From Aquamicrobium zhengzhouense (GTDB lineage: Bacteria > Pseudomonadota > Alphaproteobacteria > Rhizobiales > Rhizobiaceae), in NCBI RefSeq assembly GCF_016124105.1, contig NZ_JADGMQ010000001.1:62001-126000 (forward strand): a stretch of DNA of 64,000 nucleotides, written 5' to 3'. The translations under genes were made by a program, and so were the position numbers. Shown here in pieces: positions 9,591 to 20,194 of the stretch. The notes beneath the pieces were generated by a model. That model was not told the origin of the DNA, searched no databases, and saw only the letters and a program-made list of their open reading frames with translations. Each line of letters starts with the position of its first letter. Positions within the stretch are counted from its first letter, which is position 1.

Positions 9591-10673
9591 ATGCTGATGC
9601 TGCTCGTTGGACTCGCTGAACAGGTCTCGGCGCTCAACGTCTTTCGTTACATTACCTTCCGTACGGGCGGCGCACTGATTACGTCGGCGCTGATCGTGTT
9701 CATGTTCGGTCCCGCGATCATCGACTCGCTGCGCTTGCGGCAGGGCAAGGGCCAGCCCATCCGTGCCGACGGCCCGCAAACCCACTTCAAGAAGGCTGGC
9801 ACTCCAACGATGGGCGGCCTGATGATGCTGGTCGGCATCGTCGGTGCAGTCCTTCTTTGGGGCAATTTGGCGAGCCCGCTGGTCTGGGTTGTCATGATGG
9901 TGACGCTCTGCTTCGGCGCAATCGGCTTCTATGACGACTATCTCAAGGTTACCAAGCAGTCGCATATGGGCTTTTCGGGCAAGGCCCGCCTTGCAGCCGA
10001 GTTCGTCGTCGCCGGCGTTGCAGCATGGGTGATCATGAGCGTTGGCAATGAGCCGTTCTCTTCCTCGGTGACGTTTCCCTTCGTGAAAGACTTCGTCATC
10101 AATCTCGGGATTTTCTTTATCCCGTTTGGCGCGTTCGTAATGGTTGGCGCTGGAAATGCGGTCAACATGACGGATGGTCTTGATGGCCTTGCGATCGTTC
10201 CGGTCATGGTCGCTGCGGCATCGTTTGGCGTCATTGCGTATCTTGCCGGTAACGCCGTCTTTGCCGACTATCTCCAGATCCACTTCACCCCCGGCACAGG
10301 CGAACTGTCAGTCGTGCTTGGTGCCGTTATTGGGGCCGGCCTTGGGTTCCTGTGGTTCAACGCGCCTCCAGCTGCCATCTTCATGGGGGATACCGGCTCT
10401 CTGGCCTTGGGTGGCTTGATAGGTGCTGTTGCGGTTGCCTCCAAGCATGAGATCGTCCTGGCCATCATCGGCGGCCTGTTTGTGGTCGAGATCATGTCGG
10501 TGATCATCCAGGTCGCCTGGTTCAAGCTTACGGGCAAGCGCGTTTTCCTGATGGCACCGATACACCACCACTTTGAAAAGCTGGGGTGGACGGAAAGTCA
10601 GGTCGTGATCCGCTTCTGGATCATTGCCGTGATCCTCGCGCTTATCGGCCTCTCCACGCTGAAGTTGAGGTAG
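9591..10673 (+). CDS. mraY: Phospho-MurNAc-pentapeptide transferase MraY
   Basis: Integral membrane enzyme that transfers phospho-MurNAc-pentapeptide to undecaprenyl phosphate, making lipid I. The 360-aa product has about ten hydrophobic segments. Catalytic-type motifs are present: YDDYLK near residues 112-117 and [13 protein letters not shown] near 187-199, plus the [10 protein letters not shown] loop near 321-330 involved in nucleoside binding. An AGGAAA-type ribosome site precedes the ATG at 9591. murD follows after 2 bp. Confidence 0.97.
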   Translation: MLMLLVGLAEQVSALNVFRYITFRTGGALITSALIVFMFGPAIIDSLRLRQGKGQPIRADGPQTHFKKAGTPTMGGLMMLVGIVGAVLLWGNLASPLVWVVMMVTLCFGAIGFYDDYLKVTKQSHMGFSGKARLAAEFVVAGVAAWVIMSVGNEPFSSSVTFPFVKDFVINLGIFFIPFGAFVMVGAGNAVNMTDGLDGLAIVPVMVAAASFGVIAYLAGNAVFADYLQIHFTPGTGELSVVLGAVIGAGLGFLWFNAPPAAIFMGDTGSLALGGLIGAVAVASKHEIVLAIIGGLFVVEIMSVIIQVAWFKLTGKRVFLMAPIHHHFEKLGWTESQVVIRFWIIAVILALIGLSTLKLR

Positions 10674-10675
10674 AC

Positions 10676-12076
10676 ATGACGCCAGCTACTACCTTCAAAG
10701 GTCGCAACGTTGCCCTGTTCGGGCTAGGCGGTTCGGGTCTTGCGACTGCGAAGGCGCTGGTCGCTGGCGGCGCGAAGGTGCAGGCTTGGGATGATAATCC
10801 GGACAGCGTTGAAAAGGCGCGCGCCGAGGGTGTTCCAGTGGCGGATCTGTCTCAGGCAGACTGGTCACAGTTTTCCTCTTTCATCTTGTCGCCGGGTGTG
10901 CCGCTGACGCATCCGCGACCTCATTGGTCAGTCGATCTTGCCGATGCGGCCGGCGTCGAGATCATTGGTGATGTCGAGATGTTCTCGCGGGAGCGCGCTG
11001 CGCTCGCGCCGGACGCTCCGCTGATCGCGATTACCGGTACCAACGGGAAATCAACCACTACCGCGCTCATCGCTCATATCCTGAAGAATGCAGGCCGAGA
11101 CGTTCAGATGGGTGGCAATATCGGCCGCGCGGTGATGACGCTTGATCCACCTGCAAGCGGACGCCACTACGTCATCGAGTGCTCGTCCTACCAGATTGAT
11201 TTGGCGCCTTCGCTTGCGCCCACAGCAGGGATTTTGCTGAACCTGACGCCCGATCACCTCGATCGGCATGGCACGATGCAGCACTATGCCGAGATCAAGG
11301 CGCGACTCGTTGCGGGGAGTGAAACTGCCATCGTCGGTGTCGATGACAGTTTCACTGTCCAGATCGCTGATCGCCTCATGGGTGAAGGCGCGGATGTCAT
11401 ACGTATTTCGAAACAGGCACCTGTTGAACCGGGCTACTTTGCCGACGGAACGGCGCTTTTCGAGCAGCGCAAAGGATTGAAACGCGAGGTCGCTTCTCTT
11501 GAAGACGTGGGATCGTTGCGTGGGCAGCACAATGCACAAAACGCGCTCGCCGCAATTGCTGCCTGCCTGAAAGTCGGTCTCACCGAGCAGGAAATTCAGT
11601 GCGGCATAGAGAGTTTCCCGGGCCTTGCTCATCGGATGGAACAGGTCGGATGGCACGGGGACGTTCTGTTCGTGAACGACTCGAAGGCAACCAATGCTGA
11701 GGCTGCGGCTCCTGCCTTGTCGAGTTTTTCACGCATCTACTGGATTGCGGGCGGTTTGCCCAAAGAAGGCGGCATCGAAACTCTCCATCCCTATTTTTCT
11801 CGGATCGCCAAGGCATACCTGATCGGCGAAGCTGCCCCGTCTTTCGCTGCGACGTTAGGTGCCGAGGTGAATTACGAGATTTCGGGAACGCTCGCGACCG
11901 CTGTCGAGCACGCGGCCGCCGACGCGATGAATGACCGGAGCGGTCAAGCGGTCGTCCTGTTGTCGCCGGCTTGCGCCAGCTTTGACCAGTTCAGAAATTT
12001 TGAGGTTCGTGGTGACGCCTTCCGGGAGGCGGTGCTGGCGCTAGGTGACGTTCAACCTGCAGGAGGAAAACTCTGA
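10676..12076 (+). CDS. murD: UDP-MurNAc-L-Ala:D-Glu ligase MurD
   Basis: Second ligase of stem-peptide assembly, adding D-glutamate to UDP-MurNAc-L-Ala. Start 10676 was chosen because it immediately precedes the Rossmann-like GLGGSGLAT segment and lies 2 bp after the mraY stop; an upstream in-frame start would run inside mraY. The P-loop GTNGKSTT is at residues 121-128 and the substrate/metal region DHLDRHG near 198-204. Length 466 aa. The TGA stop shares one base with the ftsW ATG. Confidence 0.95.
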   Translation: MTPATTFKGRNVALFGLGGSGLATAKALVAGGAKVQAWDDNPDSVEKARAEGVPVADLSQADWSQFSSFILSPGVPLTHPRPHWSVDLADAAGVEIIGDVEMFSRERAALAPDAPLIAITGTNGKSTTTALIAHILKNAGRDVQMGGNIGRAVMTLDPPASGRHYVIECSSYQIDLAPSLAPTAGILLNLTPDHLDRHGTMQHYAEIKARLVAGSETAIVGVDDSFTVQIADRLMGEGADVIRISKQAPVEPGYFADGTALFEQRKGLKREVASLEDVGSLRGQHNAQNALAAIAACLKVGLTEQEIQCGIESFPGLAHRMEQVGWHGDVLFVNDSKATNAEAAAPALSSFSRIYWIAGGLPKEGGIETLHPYFSRIAKAYLIGEAAPSFAATLGAEVNYEISGTLATAVEHAAADAMNDRSGQAVVLLSPACASFDQFRNFEVRGDAFREAVLALGDVQPAGGKL

Positions 12077-13230
12077 TGGTCAGTCGCGTTGACAGAGGAG
12101 CCGTCGCCAATTGGTGGTGGACTATCGATCGCTGGTTCCTGGCCGCATTCCTCTCGTTGATGGGGCTGGGCCTTGTCCTTTCATTTGCCGCATCTCCTGC
12201 TGTGGCCGAACGCATCGGGCTCGACAGCTATCACTTCGTCACCCGGCAGTTCATGTTCATGCTTCCGGCGATCGCCGTAATGCTGTTCGTCTCGTTCTTT
12301 GATGCACGCCAGGTACGCAGGCTGGCTTTGCTGATGCTCATTGGCTCGCTGGTTCTGACAGTCGCAGCGCTGTTTTTCGGGGTTGAGGTCAAGGGATCGC
12401 GCCGATGGATCCATATCCTGGGGATTTCGGTGCAACCTTCCGAGTACCTGAAGCCCGGCTTCGTGGTTATTTGCGCTTGGCTTTTTGCGGAGCAAGGTCG
12501 TCGCTCGGACATTCCGGGTAACCTTTTCGCTATGATCCTCCTGGGACTCGTATTGGCGCTTCTTGCAGCGCAGCCTGACCTCGGTCAGACGCTCTTGGTC
12601 CTTGCCACTTGGGGCGTGATGTTCTTCATGGCAGGCCTGCCTTGGTTCTGGATCATCGTGCTGGGTGGCGCATCGATCGGGATCGGTCTTGGCGCCTACC
12701 TGGCATTCCCGCACGTTGCGGGACGAATTGACCGGTTCCTGACCGGTGAGGGTGACACCTTTCAGGTGGATATGGGCCGTGAAGCCTTGCTGCGCGGCGG
12801 CTGGCTGGGCCAGGGCCCGGGTGAAGGGACGGTCAAACGTATCCTTCCTGATAGCCATACCGACTTCATCTTCTCAGTTGCCGGAGAGGAATTCGGCATC
12901 GTCGTGTGCATGCTTATCGCAGCTCTCTTCGCGTTCGTTGTGCTGCGAGGACTTAGCATGGCGATGCACGACAAGGACGATTTCTCGCGCTACGCGGTCG
13001 GAGGCCTCGTCGTCCTCTTCGGCCTGCAATCAATCATCAATATGGGCGTGAACCTCCAGCTTCTGCCTGCCAAGGGCATGACCCTGCCATTTATATCCTA
13101 CGGAGGATCTTCGCTGGTTGCCGTTGCGATCTCGATGGGCATGGTGCTGGCGCTGACGCGGCGCGATCCGTTGAAGCGCCTAAAGATGAGCCGCGCTCCC
13201 TACGGACGGCAGGTTCAGCCGGCGGAGTAA
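12076..13230 (+). CDS. ftsW: SEDS peptidoglycan glycosyltransferase FtsW
   Basis: Membrane polymerase that elongates septal glycan strands from lipid II with FtsI. The 384-aa product has about ten membrane segments and the family signatures: the large periplasmic loop with the conserved Asp region and the GGSS near the C-terminal end ([13 protein letters not shown]). An RBS (AGGAGG) sits about 10 bp upstream of the ATG. The C-terminal cytoplasmic tail is short and basic. murG follows after 2 bp. Confidence 0.96.
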   Translation: MVSRVDRGAVANWWWTIDRWFLAAFLSLMGLGLVLSFAASPAVAERIGLDSYHFVTRQFMFMLPAIAVMLFVSFFDARQVRRLALLMLIGSLVLTVAALFFGVEVKGSRRWIHILGISVQPSEYLKPGFVVICAWLFAEQGRRSDIPGNLFAMILLGLVLALLAAQPDLGQTLLVLATWGVMFFMAGLPWFWIIVLGGASIGIGLGAYLAFPHVAGRIDRFLTGEGDTFQVDMGREALLRGGWLGQGPGEGTVKRILPDSHTDFIFSVAGEEFGIVVCMLIAALFAFVVLRGLSMAMHDKDDFSRYAVGGLVVLFGLQSIINMGVNLQLLPAKGMTLPFISYGGSSLVAVAISMGMVLALTRRDPLKRLKMSRAPYGRQVQPAE

Positions 13231-13232
13231 TT

Positions 13233-14360
13233 ATGAGCGGTGATACGATATTGCTAGCTGCCGGTGGTACCGGCGGCCACCTTTTCCCTGCAGAGGCCTT
13301 GGCGCATGAGCTTGGTGCGCGCGGTTGGCAGGTTCATCTGGCGACCGATAATCGAGCCGACCGTTTTGCCGGTTCCTTCCCCGCGGTCGAGATCCACCAG
13401 ATCGCTTCTGCAACCATTGGTTCCAAGAATCCGCTGGCTCTTGCCCGGGCGTTCTGGTCGATTTGGACGGGGGCGAGGCAGGCGGGAAAGATCATCAGGA
13501 AGATCAAACCCAAGGCCGTGGTCGGCTTCGGTGGTTATCCGACCCTGCCTCCAGTGTGGGCAGCGACGAGAAGAAGTGTACCAACGCTGATCCACGAGCA
13601 AAACGCAGTGATGGGACGAGCCAACAAAGCGCTCGCGCCACGCGTGTCGGCGATCGCGGGAGGTTTTTTGCCGCAGGGCAGCGGTACATATGCGTCAAAG
13701 ACCGTCACCACAGGCAATCCGGTGCGTCCGGCAGTGATCGACGCCGCGCGGGTGCCCTATGAGCCGGCATCACCCGGGGGCGAATTCAGGCTTCTCGTGT
13801 TTGGCGGTAGCCAGGGCGCGCAGTTCTTTTCGGACGCGCTACCGGGCGCCATCAGGCAGATCGCTCCCGAGATGCGCAAGCGTCTGAAGGTGACGCAACA
13901 AGCGCGTCCGGAAGATCAAGAAACGGTGCGCAAGGCTTACGCCGAGCTCGGCCTGACGGCTGAAGTTGCTCCCTTCTTCACCGACATGGCCTCACGCATA
14001 GCCAGTGCACATCTCATTGTGTCGCGCTCAGGTGCATCAACTGTCTCGGAAGTCGCGGCGATAGGCCGTCCTGCGATCCTGGTGCCTTATCCTCATGCTC
14101 TCGATCATGATCAGGCAGCCAATGCAGCTTCTCTTGCTGCAGCAGGCGGTGCTGAAGTCTGCCAGCAGGGCACTCTGACCCATGATGTTCTGGCACAAAA
14201 GCTGACACGCTACATGCAGGACCCGTCGGGGTGCGCGCGTATTGCTGCTGCAGCGCGAAGCGTTGGCAAGCCGGATGCAACAGAGTTGCTTGCGGACCTC
14301 GTGGAGGTTATTGCATCGGGGAAATCCATAGAAGCGTTTGAAGGAAGGATGCGCGCATGA
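13233..14360 (+). CDS. murG: UDP-GlcNAc transferase MurG (lipid II synthase)
   Basis: Peripheral inner-membrane GT-B enzyme that adds GlcNAc to lipid I. The N-terminal glycine-rich loop GGTGGH (residues 11-16) binds lipid-linked acceptor and phosphates; FGGSQGAQF near 190-198 and [10 protein letters not shown] near 262-271 are the second glycine loop and the UDP-GlcNAc site. Length 375 aa is typical. It overlaps murC by 4 bp. Confidence 0.96.
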   Translation: MSGDTILLAAGGTGGHLFPAEALAHELGARGWQVHLATDNRADRFAGSFPAVEIHQIASATIGSKNPLALARAFWSIWTGARQAGKIIRKIKPKAVVGFGGYPTLPPVWAATRRSVPTLIHEQNAVMGRANKALAPRVSAIAGGFLPQGSGTYASKTVTTGNPVRPAVIDAARVPYEPASPGGEFRLLVFGGSQGAQFFSDALPGAIRQIAPEMRKRLKVTQQARPEDQETVRKAYAELGLTAEVAPFFTDMASRIASAHLIVSRSGASTVSEVAAIGRPAILVPYPHALDHDQAANAASLAAAGGAEVCQQGTLTHDVLAQKLTRYMQDPSGCARIAAAARSVGKPDATELLADLVEVIASGKSIEAFEGRMRA

Positions 14361-15757
14361 AGATGCCGCAGACAATCGGCGTCGTGCACTTCATTGGCAT
14401 CGGCGGCATCGGAATGAGCGGCATCGCGGAGGTGCTTCACACGCTCGGCTACAAGGTTCAGGGCTCCGACCAGGCCGACAGCCAGAATGTGCAGCGTCTG
14501 CGTGAGAAGGGCATTGACTGCATGGTCGGCCACCGGGCCGAAAACCTCGGGGATGCCGAGGTGGTCGTGGTGTCCACTGCCGTCAAGAAAGACAATCCCG
14601 AGCTGGTTGCGGCAAGGGAAAAACTACTTCCAGTTGTCCGCCGCGCAGAGATGCTGGCTGAGATTATGCGCTTCCGGAACGCGATTGCCATCGGCGGAAC
14701 CCATGGCAAGACGACGACCACTTCGATGGTTGCAGCGCTTCTGGATGCCGGTGGCCTCGATCCGACCGTGGTCAATGGCGGCATCATCAACGCCTACGGG
14801 ACGAATGCTCGCATGGGCAATGGCGACTGGATGGTTGCTGAAGCCGATGAGAGCGATGGCACCTTCCTGAAGCTTCCGGCAGATGTCGCAGTCGTCACGA
14901 ACATCGATCCGGAACACCTCGATCATTACGGCTCCTTCGACAAGGTACGCGACGCGTTCCGTCAGTTTGTCGAGGGCGTGCCTTTTTATGGTTTCGGTAT
15001 CATGTGCATCGACCATCCGGAGGTGCAGGCGCTGGTCTCCAAGATCGAGGACCGACGGGTCATCACCTACGGTGAGAACAAGCAGGCCGATGTGCGTTTC
15101 TCGAATCTGCGCATGGAAGGGATCGTCTCGGTATTCGACGTCACGATTCGCGACCGGAAGCTCGACCGCGTGACCGAGATTGAGGGATTGCGCCTGCCCA
15201 TGCCGGGCCTGCACAATGTTTCGAACGCGACTGCCGCCATTGCTGTGGCGCACCAGCTCGGTATCGGTCCCGAAGAGATCCGGACGGGGCTTGCCGCGTT
15301 CGGTGGCGTAAAGCGGCGCTTTACCCACACGGGCTCGTGGAACGGCGTCGAGGTGTTCGACGATTACGGACACCATCCTGTAGAGATCAAGGCCGTTCTC
15401 CGTGCGGCACGCGAGGCATGTGAGGGGCGTGTCATCGCCATTGCTCAGCCGCATCGCTATACCCGCTTGCGCGATCTGTTCGACGAGTTCGCCTCCTGCT
15501 TCAACGATGCCGATACCGTGCTGATAAGCCCGGTCTATCCGGCGGGGGAGGAGCCAATTGAAGGCGTGGATGCAGAGGAGCTCGTTTCGCGTATACGGGC
15601 TGGCGGTCATCGCGATGCCCGACATATCGAAGGTCCGGCCGCCATACCCGCAGCAGTGAAGGAACTGGCTCAGCCTGGTGATTTTGTTGTCATGCTCGGC
15701 GCAGGGAATATCACGCAATGGGCCTATGCCCTCCCGGGTGAATTGGAAGCGCAATGA
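14357..15757 (+). CDS. murC: UDP-MurNAc:L-alanine ligase MurC
   Basis: First amino-acid ligase of the stem peptide. An N-terminal dinucleotide-like fold carries GIGGIGMSG (residues about 15-23); the ATP loop GGTHGKTT spans 113-120; DDYGHHP near 336-342 is the MurC/Mpl-type signature in the C-terminal domain. At 466 aa it is MurC and not Mpl, consistent with its place between murG and murB. Both ends overlap neighbouring genes by 4 bp. Confidence 0.96.
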   Translation: MKMPQTIGVVHFIGIGGIGMSGIAEVLHTLGYKVQGSDQADSQNVQRLREKGIDCMVGHRAENLGDAEVVVVSTAVKKDNPELVAAREKLLPVVRRAEMLAEIMRFRNAIAIGGTHGKTTTTSMVAALLDAGGLDPTVVNGGIINAYGTNARMGNGDWMVAEADESDGTFLKLPADVAVVTNIDPEHLDHYGSFDKVRDAFRQFVEGVPFYGFGIMCIDHPEVQALVSKIEDRRVITYGENKQADVRFSNLRMEGIVSVFDVTIRDRKLDRVTEIEGLRLPMPGLHNVSNATAAIAVAHQLGIGPEEIRTGLAAFGGVKRRFTHTGSWNGVEVFDDYGHHPVEIKAVLRAAREACEGRVIAIAQPHRYTRLRDLFDEFASCFNDADTVLISPVYPAGEEPIEGVDAEELVSRIRAGGHRDARHIEGPAAIPAAVKELAQPGDFVVMLGAGNITQWAYALPGELEAQ

Positions 15758-16722
15758 CAACGACTGGAACGGAACTGCTTGCAAGGTTGGGCGATGGCGT
15801 CTCGGGATTGCGCGGTCGTCTGACGGCCGATGCGCCGATGGATGCCATTACCTGGTTTCGCGCTGGCGGAACTGCTGACCTGCTGTTCCAGCCTGCCGAT
15901 GAGGATGATCTCGCGGCGTTTCTCAAAATGCTGCCCGAGGATGTCCCGGTTCTCGTGGTTGGCGTCGGATCCAATCTGCTGGTCCGAGAAGGCGGGATCC
16001 GCGGCGTCGTGATCCGGCTGTCGGCAAAGGGGTTCGGTAGTGTCGAGCACCTTGGTGGCAACCGGTTGCGTGCCGGTGCTGCCTGCCCGGACAAACGCCT
16101 GGCAGGCGCAGCGCTTGAAGCCGGGATCGGCGGTTTCCATTTCTACTATGGAATTCCGGGCTCGATTGGTGGCGCGTTGCGCATGAATGCCGGTGCCAAT
16201 GGGGTCGAGACGCGTGAGCGCGTCGTTTCTGTTCGTGCACTGGATCGAAAGGGCGAGCTGCACATTTTCAGCAATGCCGAGATGGGCTACGGCTATCGTC
16301 ACTCTTCGATGGCGAAAGACCTCATTTTTGTCAGCGCGGACTTCGAGGGATATCCGGAGGATCGTGAAACGATCCGGCGCGAGATGGACGCGGTTCAGAG
16401 CCATCGCGAGACGGTTCAGCCGATCCGGGAGAAGACGGGTGGCTCGACATTCAAAAATCCGGAAGGCAGTTCTGCCTGGAAGGAAGTTGACAAGGCTGGC
16501 GCTCGCGGACTTATGGTGGGCGGCGCGCAGATGTCGCGGATGCACTGCAACTTCATGATCAACACCGGCTCTGCGACGGGCTACGATCTCGAAATGCTGG
16601 GAGAAACGGTCAGGGCTCGTGTCCTTGCCAATTCAGGCGTGCGTCTTGAATGGGAGATCAAGCGGATCGGCGACTTTCTGCCAGGCAGAGAAGTCGAGGA
16701 GTTCCTCGGTCAGAAGAGCTAA
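15754..16722 (+). CDS. murB: UDP-N-acetylenolpyruvoylglucosamine reductase MurB
   Basis: FAD- and NADPH-dependent enzyme reducing UDP-GlcNAc-enolpyruvate to UDP-MurNAc. FAD-binding segments include [13 protein letters not shown] (about 69-81) and [17 protein letters not shown] (about 131-147); [10 protein letters not shown] near 230-239 holds the Ser that donates a proton to the intermediate. Length 322 aa. Last gene of the upstream dcw block, since a strong hairpin terminator follows 28 bp after its stop. Confidence 0.95.
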   Translation: MTTTGTELLARLGDGVSGLRGRLTADAPMDAITWFRAGGTADLLFQPADEDDLAAFLKMLPEDVPVLVVGVGSNLLVREGGIRGVVIRLSAKGFGSVEHLGGNRLRAGAACPDKRLAGAALEAGIGGFHFYYGIPGSIGGALRMNAGANGVETRERVVSVRALDRKGELHIFSNAEMGYGYRHSSMAKDLIFVSADFEGYPEDRETIRREMDAVQSHRETVQPIREKTGGSTFKNPEGSSAWKEVDKAGARGLMVGGAQMSRMHCNFMINTGSATGYDLEMLGETVRARVLANSGVRLEWEIKRIGDFLPGREVEEFLGQKS

Positions 16723-16750
16723 GGACTTACCCTGCGTTAGATGCCATCAG

Positions 16751-16776
16751 AAAGCGGGCCTGTTGGTCCGCTTTTT
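16751..16776 (+). terminator. Rho-independent terminator after murB
   Basis: AAAGCGGGCC (16751-16760) pairs with GGTCCGCTTT (16765-16774, one G-U pair) around a TGTT loop, and the T run continues to 16776. It separates the mraZ-murB transcript from ddl-ftsQAZ. Confidence 0.8.
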
Positions 16777-16826
16777 GCATTGTTGCTGAAACGTTCCGCG
16801 AATTCCCTAAAATTGTATCGAAATGT

Positions 16827-17002
16827 GAATCGCGGCTGAATCTCAAGGGCTTGCCACGGAATCCAACCTCTGATTCCTTAAGGGTCGAATCGTTTCCTGA
16901 TTTGGGTCGAGCGTGTTTGGGGCGCTGGCGGCTGCGGTCGCCGGGCATCTTGGATTCAACTCTGCGAAACAATGGAATGCGGCCGGCGCAACGAGGGGAT
17001 TC
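16827..17002. promoter_or_regulatory. Cluster of seven GANTC sites in the ddl-ftsQAZ upstream region
   Basis: GANTC, the CcrM methylation sequence of alphaproteobacteria, occurs at 16827-16831, 16838-16842, 16859-16863, 16872-16876, 16887-16891, 16953-16957 and 16998-17002. About one would be expected by chance in 176 bp. The last site overlaps the ribosome-binding region of ddl. A single TTAA half-site lies between the fourth and fifth sites (about 16879-16882). Methylation state of such sites is known to tune transcription through GcrA/CcrM in Caulobacter; that it does so here is inference. Confidence 0.6.
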
Positions 17003-17007
17003 CGAGC

Positions 17008-17934
17008 ATGGCGAGAAAGCACGTAGCCGTTTTGATGGGCGGTTTTTCCTCGGAACGGCCAGTGTCGCTTTCCTCGGGGAATGCTTGTGCAGACGCGCTC
17101 GAGGCCCAAGGTTATCAGGTCTCGCGAATTGACGTCGGCCGTGATGTTTCGTCGGTGCTTGCCGAGGTTCGCCCGGATGTGGCGTTCAACGCGCTTCATG
17201 GGCCATTTGGCGAGGATGGCACCATCCAGGGTATCCTCGAGTACCTGGAGATCCCGTACACCCATTCCGGCGTTCTTGCTTCCGCTCTTGCGATGGACAA
17301 GCAGCTCGCCAAGGAGGTCGTGAAGGCGGTTGGTGTTCCGGTTGCCGAATCGATGGTCATGTCGCGATTCGATATTGGCTCGGAGCATCCCATGGCTGCG
17401 CCCTATGTCGTTAAGCCCGTCAATGAAGGGTCAAGCTTCGGTGTCGTGATCGTCAAGGAGGATCAGTCGAATCCGCCGCAAGTCATCGGTTCTTCCGAGT
17501 GGAAATATGGCGATACCGTAATGGTTGAGCGCTACGTTTATGGGCGTGAGTTGACCTGCGCTGTGATGGGTGATCAGGCCCTTGGCGTGACGGAGATCGT
17601 TCCGCTGGGTCACGCCTTTTATGATTACGACTCCAAATATGTCGCAGGGGGATCAAAACACGAATGCCCCGCGAAAGTTTCACCGTTTATTTACCAAAAA
17701 ATACAGACACTGGCGCTTAAGGCACATCAGGCAATTGGCTGTCGCGGCGTATCGCGTTCCGATTTCCGCTTCGATGACCGTCATTCCGAAAATGGCGAGT
17801 TGATCTGGCTGGAAGTGAATACGCAGCCCGGCATGACGCCCACGTCCCTGGTGCCAGAGATTGCCGCTGCGGCGGGGTATTCATTTGGTGAGTTGTTGAG
17901 TTGGATGGTGGAGGACGCGTCTTGTTTGCGTTGA
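17008..17934 (+). CDS. ddl: D-alanine--D-alanine ligase
   Basis: ATP-grasp enzyme making the D-Ala-D-Ala dipeptide used by MurF. The start at 17008 follows a GAGGGG ribosome site and gives the standard N-terminus ([18 protein letters not shown], with the GGxSxE substrate loop at about 10-16). The ATP-grasp region includes [13 protein letters not shown], and [17 protein letters not shown] near the C-terminus carries the Mg-binding Glu and Asn. Length 308 aa. An in-frame ATG at 16972 is rejected because it only adds a non-conserved stretch. ftsQ starts inside its 3' end. Confidence 0.95.
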   Translation: MARKHVAVLMGGFSSERPVSLSSGNACADALEAQGYQVSRIDVGRDVSSVLAEVRPDVAFNALHGPFGEDGTIQGILEYLEIPYTHSGVLASALAMDKQLAKEVVKAVGVPVAESMVMSRFDIGSEHPMAAPYVVKPVNEGSSFGVVIVKEDQSNPPQVIGSSEWKYGDTVMVERYVYGRELTCAVMGDQALGVTEIVPLGHAFYDYDSKYVAGGSKHECPAKVSPFIYQKIQTLALKAHQAIGCRGVSRSDFRFDDRHSENGELIWLEVNTQPGMTPTSLVPEIAAAAGYSFGELLSWMVEDASCLR

Positions 17935-18815
17935 GGCCCGGACGTGGTGATGGCGGGTTCGTGCTGCCGCGCTCTATGCGCAGGCCGGCGCGCTTCGTCT
18001 CGCGCTTCATCTCGGGTGAGGTCGAGGCTCCTCCGTATCTGATGCTCGCGCTGTCTGCTGCGCTGATTGGCGGCTTCTCGGTCTACGGTATGGTTGCAGG
18101 TGGGCATACCTCCAGCGTGTTGCAGGCTGTCACCGCGCGAACCGGGTTTGCTATCGATGAGATCCGCGTCGCCGGAAATGTCGAGACTTCGGAAGTCGAT
18201 ATTTTCGATCGTGTCGGGCTGGATGGCTACACCTCTCTTATCGGTTTCGATGCTGAGGAGGCGCGTAAGCGTATTGAGAGCTTGCCGTGGATTCAGAGTG
18301 TCGAAGTTCGCAAGGTCTACCCCGCGACACTGGAAGTGGCAGTCACTGAGCGTCAGCCGTTTGCGATCTGGCAGCGCGGTAGTCTCCTGTCGCTGGTTGA
18401 GGAGGATGGTTCGGTCATTGCTCCTCTCGCGGGCATGCAGCACGTCACGCTTCCCCTTGTGGTTGGTTCAGGTGCTGCTGAGGCGGCTGCTGGTTTTGTG
18501 GCCAAGGTTGCTGAAGTGCCGGGGCTGGCATCGCGCGTACGTGGTTACGTCCGAATCGCTGAGCGTCGCTGGGATCTGCACCTGCACAGCGGGCTGACAG
18601 TGAAGCTGCCCGAGAAGGACGTTGAAGCTGCGCTGCGCGAACTGGTCGAGCTCGATCGCGAGCATGATCTGCTGACCCGCGATGTGGAGGTCGTGGACAT
18701 GCGATTTGCTAATCAGGTCGTAGTGAAGTTGTCCCCAGATGCAGCGTCGGCGCGGGCTGTCTCAATGAAAGAGCGTCTCGGTAAGCATTATCGCCCCGCG
18801 GAGCGTCGCACATGA
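17922..18815 (+). CDS. ftsQ: Cell division protein FtsQ (TTG start)
   Basis: Bitopic inner-membrane divisome protein that links FtsA/FtsZ-side and periplasmic FtsB/FtsL. I place the start at TTG 17922 because GGAGG stands 7 bp upstream inside ddl and the product then begins MFALRPGRG; TTGs at 17901 and 17931 and the ATG at 17974 are alternatives, and no ATG fits well. One membrane segment lies at about residues 37-57, followed by a POTRA domain ([18 protein letters not shown], about 74-91) and the FtsQ beta domain. Length 297 aa. It overlaps ddl by 13 bp and ftsA by 4 bp, so translation is coupled. Confidence 0.9.
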   Translation: MFALRPGRGDGGFVLPRSMRRPARFVSRFISGEVEAPPYLMLALSAALIGGFSVYGMVAGGHTSSVLQAVTARTGFAIDEIRVAGNVETSEVDIFDRVGLDGYTSLIGFDAEEARKRIESLPWIQSVEVRKVYPATLEVAVTERQPFAIWQRGSLLSLVEEDGSVIAPLAGMQHVTLPLVVGSGAAEAAAGFVAKVAEVPGLASRVRGYVRIAERRWDLHLHSGLTVKLPEKDVEAALRELVELDREHDLLTRDVEVVDMRFANQVVVKLSPDAASARAVSMKERLGKHYRPAERRT

Positions 18816-20125
18816 GCTGGTTTCGCGGAAAATCTGACGCTTCTCTCGGGCGCTCGGGCATCGTGACGGTGCTCGATGTTGGATCTACCAAGGTTTGCTG
18901 CGTCGTCGGTCGATTGAAGCCGTGCGAAGAGAGCGAGCGGCTGCCAGGGCGCACACACAAGGTCAAGGTGATTGGCATTGGCCACCAGAAGTCTCTGGGT
19001 GTGAAGTCGGGCGTCATCGTTGATCTTGCGCAGGCCGAGCAGGCTATTCGGCTGGCTGTCGATACTGCTGAGCGCATGGCTGGCGTAACCGTGGAATCGC
19101 TCCTCGTAAACGTTTCCGCCGGGCGGCTGGGCAGCAACGTCTTTTCCTCGACCGTCAATCTTGGCGGGCATGAGGCAGGCGCGAGCGATATCAAGCGAGT
19201 GCTTGCAGCTGGCGCAAAGCAGGCCATGCGCGCTGAACGTGAGGTGATACACTCGCTGCCGATCGGCTTTTCGCTGGATGCCGAGCGCGGGGTTCGCGAT
19301 CCTTCCGGCATGATCGGTGACGTTCTTGGCGTCGACATGCACGTTCTGACCGCGGATGCAGCTCCGTTGCGCAACCTCGAGCTCTGCGTCAATCGTGCGC
19401 ATCTTTCCGTGGAGCGCATGGTGGCGACACCATATGCGAGCGGGCTTGCGACCCTCGTCGATGACGAGGCGGAGATGGGCGCGGCTTGCGTCGACATGGG
19501 GGGCGGGACGACCACCATTTCCATCTTCGCAGAGGGCAAGTTCGTGCATGCTGAAGTGATTCCGATTGGTGGCCTCCATGTCACAATGGACCTGGCCAAG
19601 GGATTGTCGACGCGTCGCGAATATGCCGAGCGCCTCAAGGTGATGCACGGTTCCGCCTTGCCGGCGACCGGTGATGACCGCGACATGGTCACCGTCCATC
19701 CGATGGGTGCTGATGATGGCGAGTCGCCGCAGCAGGCACCGCGGGCAATCATGAACAAGATTATCCGTGCACGCGTCGAGGAGACGCTCGAGCTTGTGCG
19801 GGACCGGTTGAACAAATCCGGCTTTGGCGGCGTGATCGGGAAACGCGTCGTGTTGACCGGTGGTGCAAGCCAGCTTGCGGGTCTGCCCGAAGCAGCACGG
19901 CGTATTCTTGCTCGTAACGTGCGGCTGGGGCGGCCGCTCGGCGTGACGGGCCTTCCGGAGGCTGCGAAGGGACCGGCGTTTGCGACGACGGTTGGCCTCC
20001 TGATCTATCCGCAGATGGCGGGTTTTGAGAGCCGAAGCGGGAAGGGGGGTGGCCTGCCTTTCAGGGCCACTGGGACCGGCGGTCGGCTTCAGCGTGTCAG
20101 TCAGTGGTTGCGAGAGAGTTTTTAA
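18812..20125 (+). CDS. ftsA: Cell division protein FtsA
   Basis: Actin-fold ATPase that anchors FtsZ filaments to the membrane. The N-terminal phosphate loop (LDVGSTKVCCVVG, about residues 14-26) and the CVDMGGGTTTISIF segment (about 227-240) are ATPase-fold motifs, and VVLTGGASQLAGL near 345-357 is the adenosine loop. The C-terminus (LQRVSQWLRESF) is the amphipathic membrane-targeting helix. Length 437 aa. The ATG overlaps the ftsQ stop by 4 bp. Confidence 0.96.
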   Translation: MSWFRGKSDASLGRSGIVTVLDVGSTKVCCVVGRLKPCEESERLPGRTHKVKVIGIGHQKSLGVKSGVIVDLAQAEQAIRLAVDTAERMAGVTVESLLVNVSAGRLGSNVFSSTVNLGGHEAGASDIKRVLAAGAKQAMRAEREVIHSLPIGFSLDAERGVRDPSGMIGDVLGVDMHVLTADAAPLRNLELCVNRAHLSVERMVATPYASGLATLVDDEAEMGAACVDMGGGTTTISIFAEGKFVHAEVIPIGGLHVTMDLAKGLSTRREYAERLKVMHGSALPATGDDRDMVTVHPMGADDGESPQQAPRAIMNKIIRARVEETLELVRDRLNKSGFGGVIGKRVVLTGGASQLAGLPEAARRILARNVRLGRPLGVTGLPEAAKGPAFATTVGLLIYPQMAGFESRSGKGGGLPFRATGTGGRLQRVSQWLRESF

Positions 20126-20132
20126 AGGATCA

Positions 20133-20149
20133 ACGGAGCCAGGCTCCGT
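20133..20149 (+). promoter_or_regulatory. Small perfect hairpin in the ftsA-ftsZ gap
   Basis: ACGGAGC (20133-20139), loop CAG, GCTCCGT (20143-20149) form a 7-bp stem in the 69-bp gap before ftsZ. No T run follows, so it is not an intrinsic terminator; it could affect mRNA processing or stability of the ftsZ message. Confidence 0.4.
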
Positions 20150-20194
20150 GTTCCGCGGCGGCGAGCAGCGGGAAAAGGTAAAAGGACGAGGACA

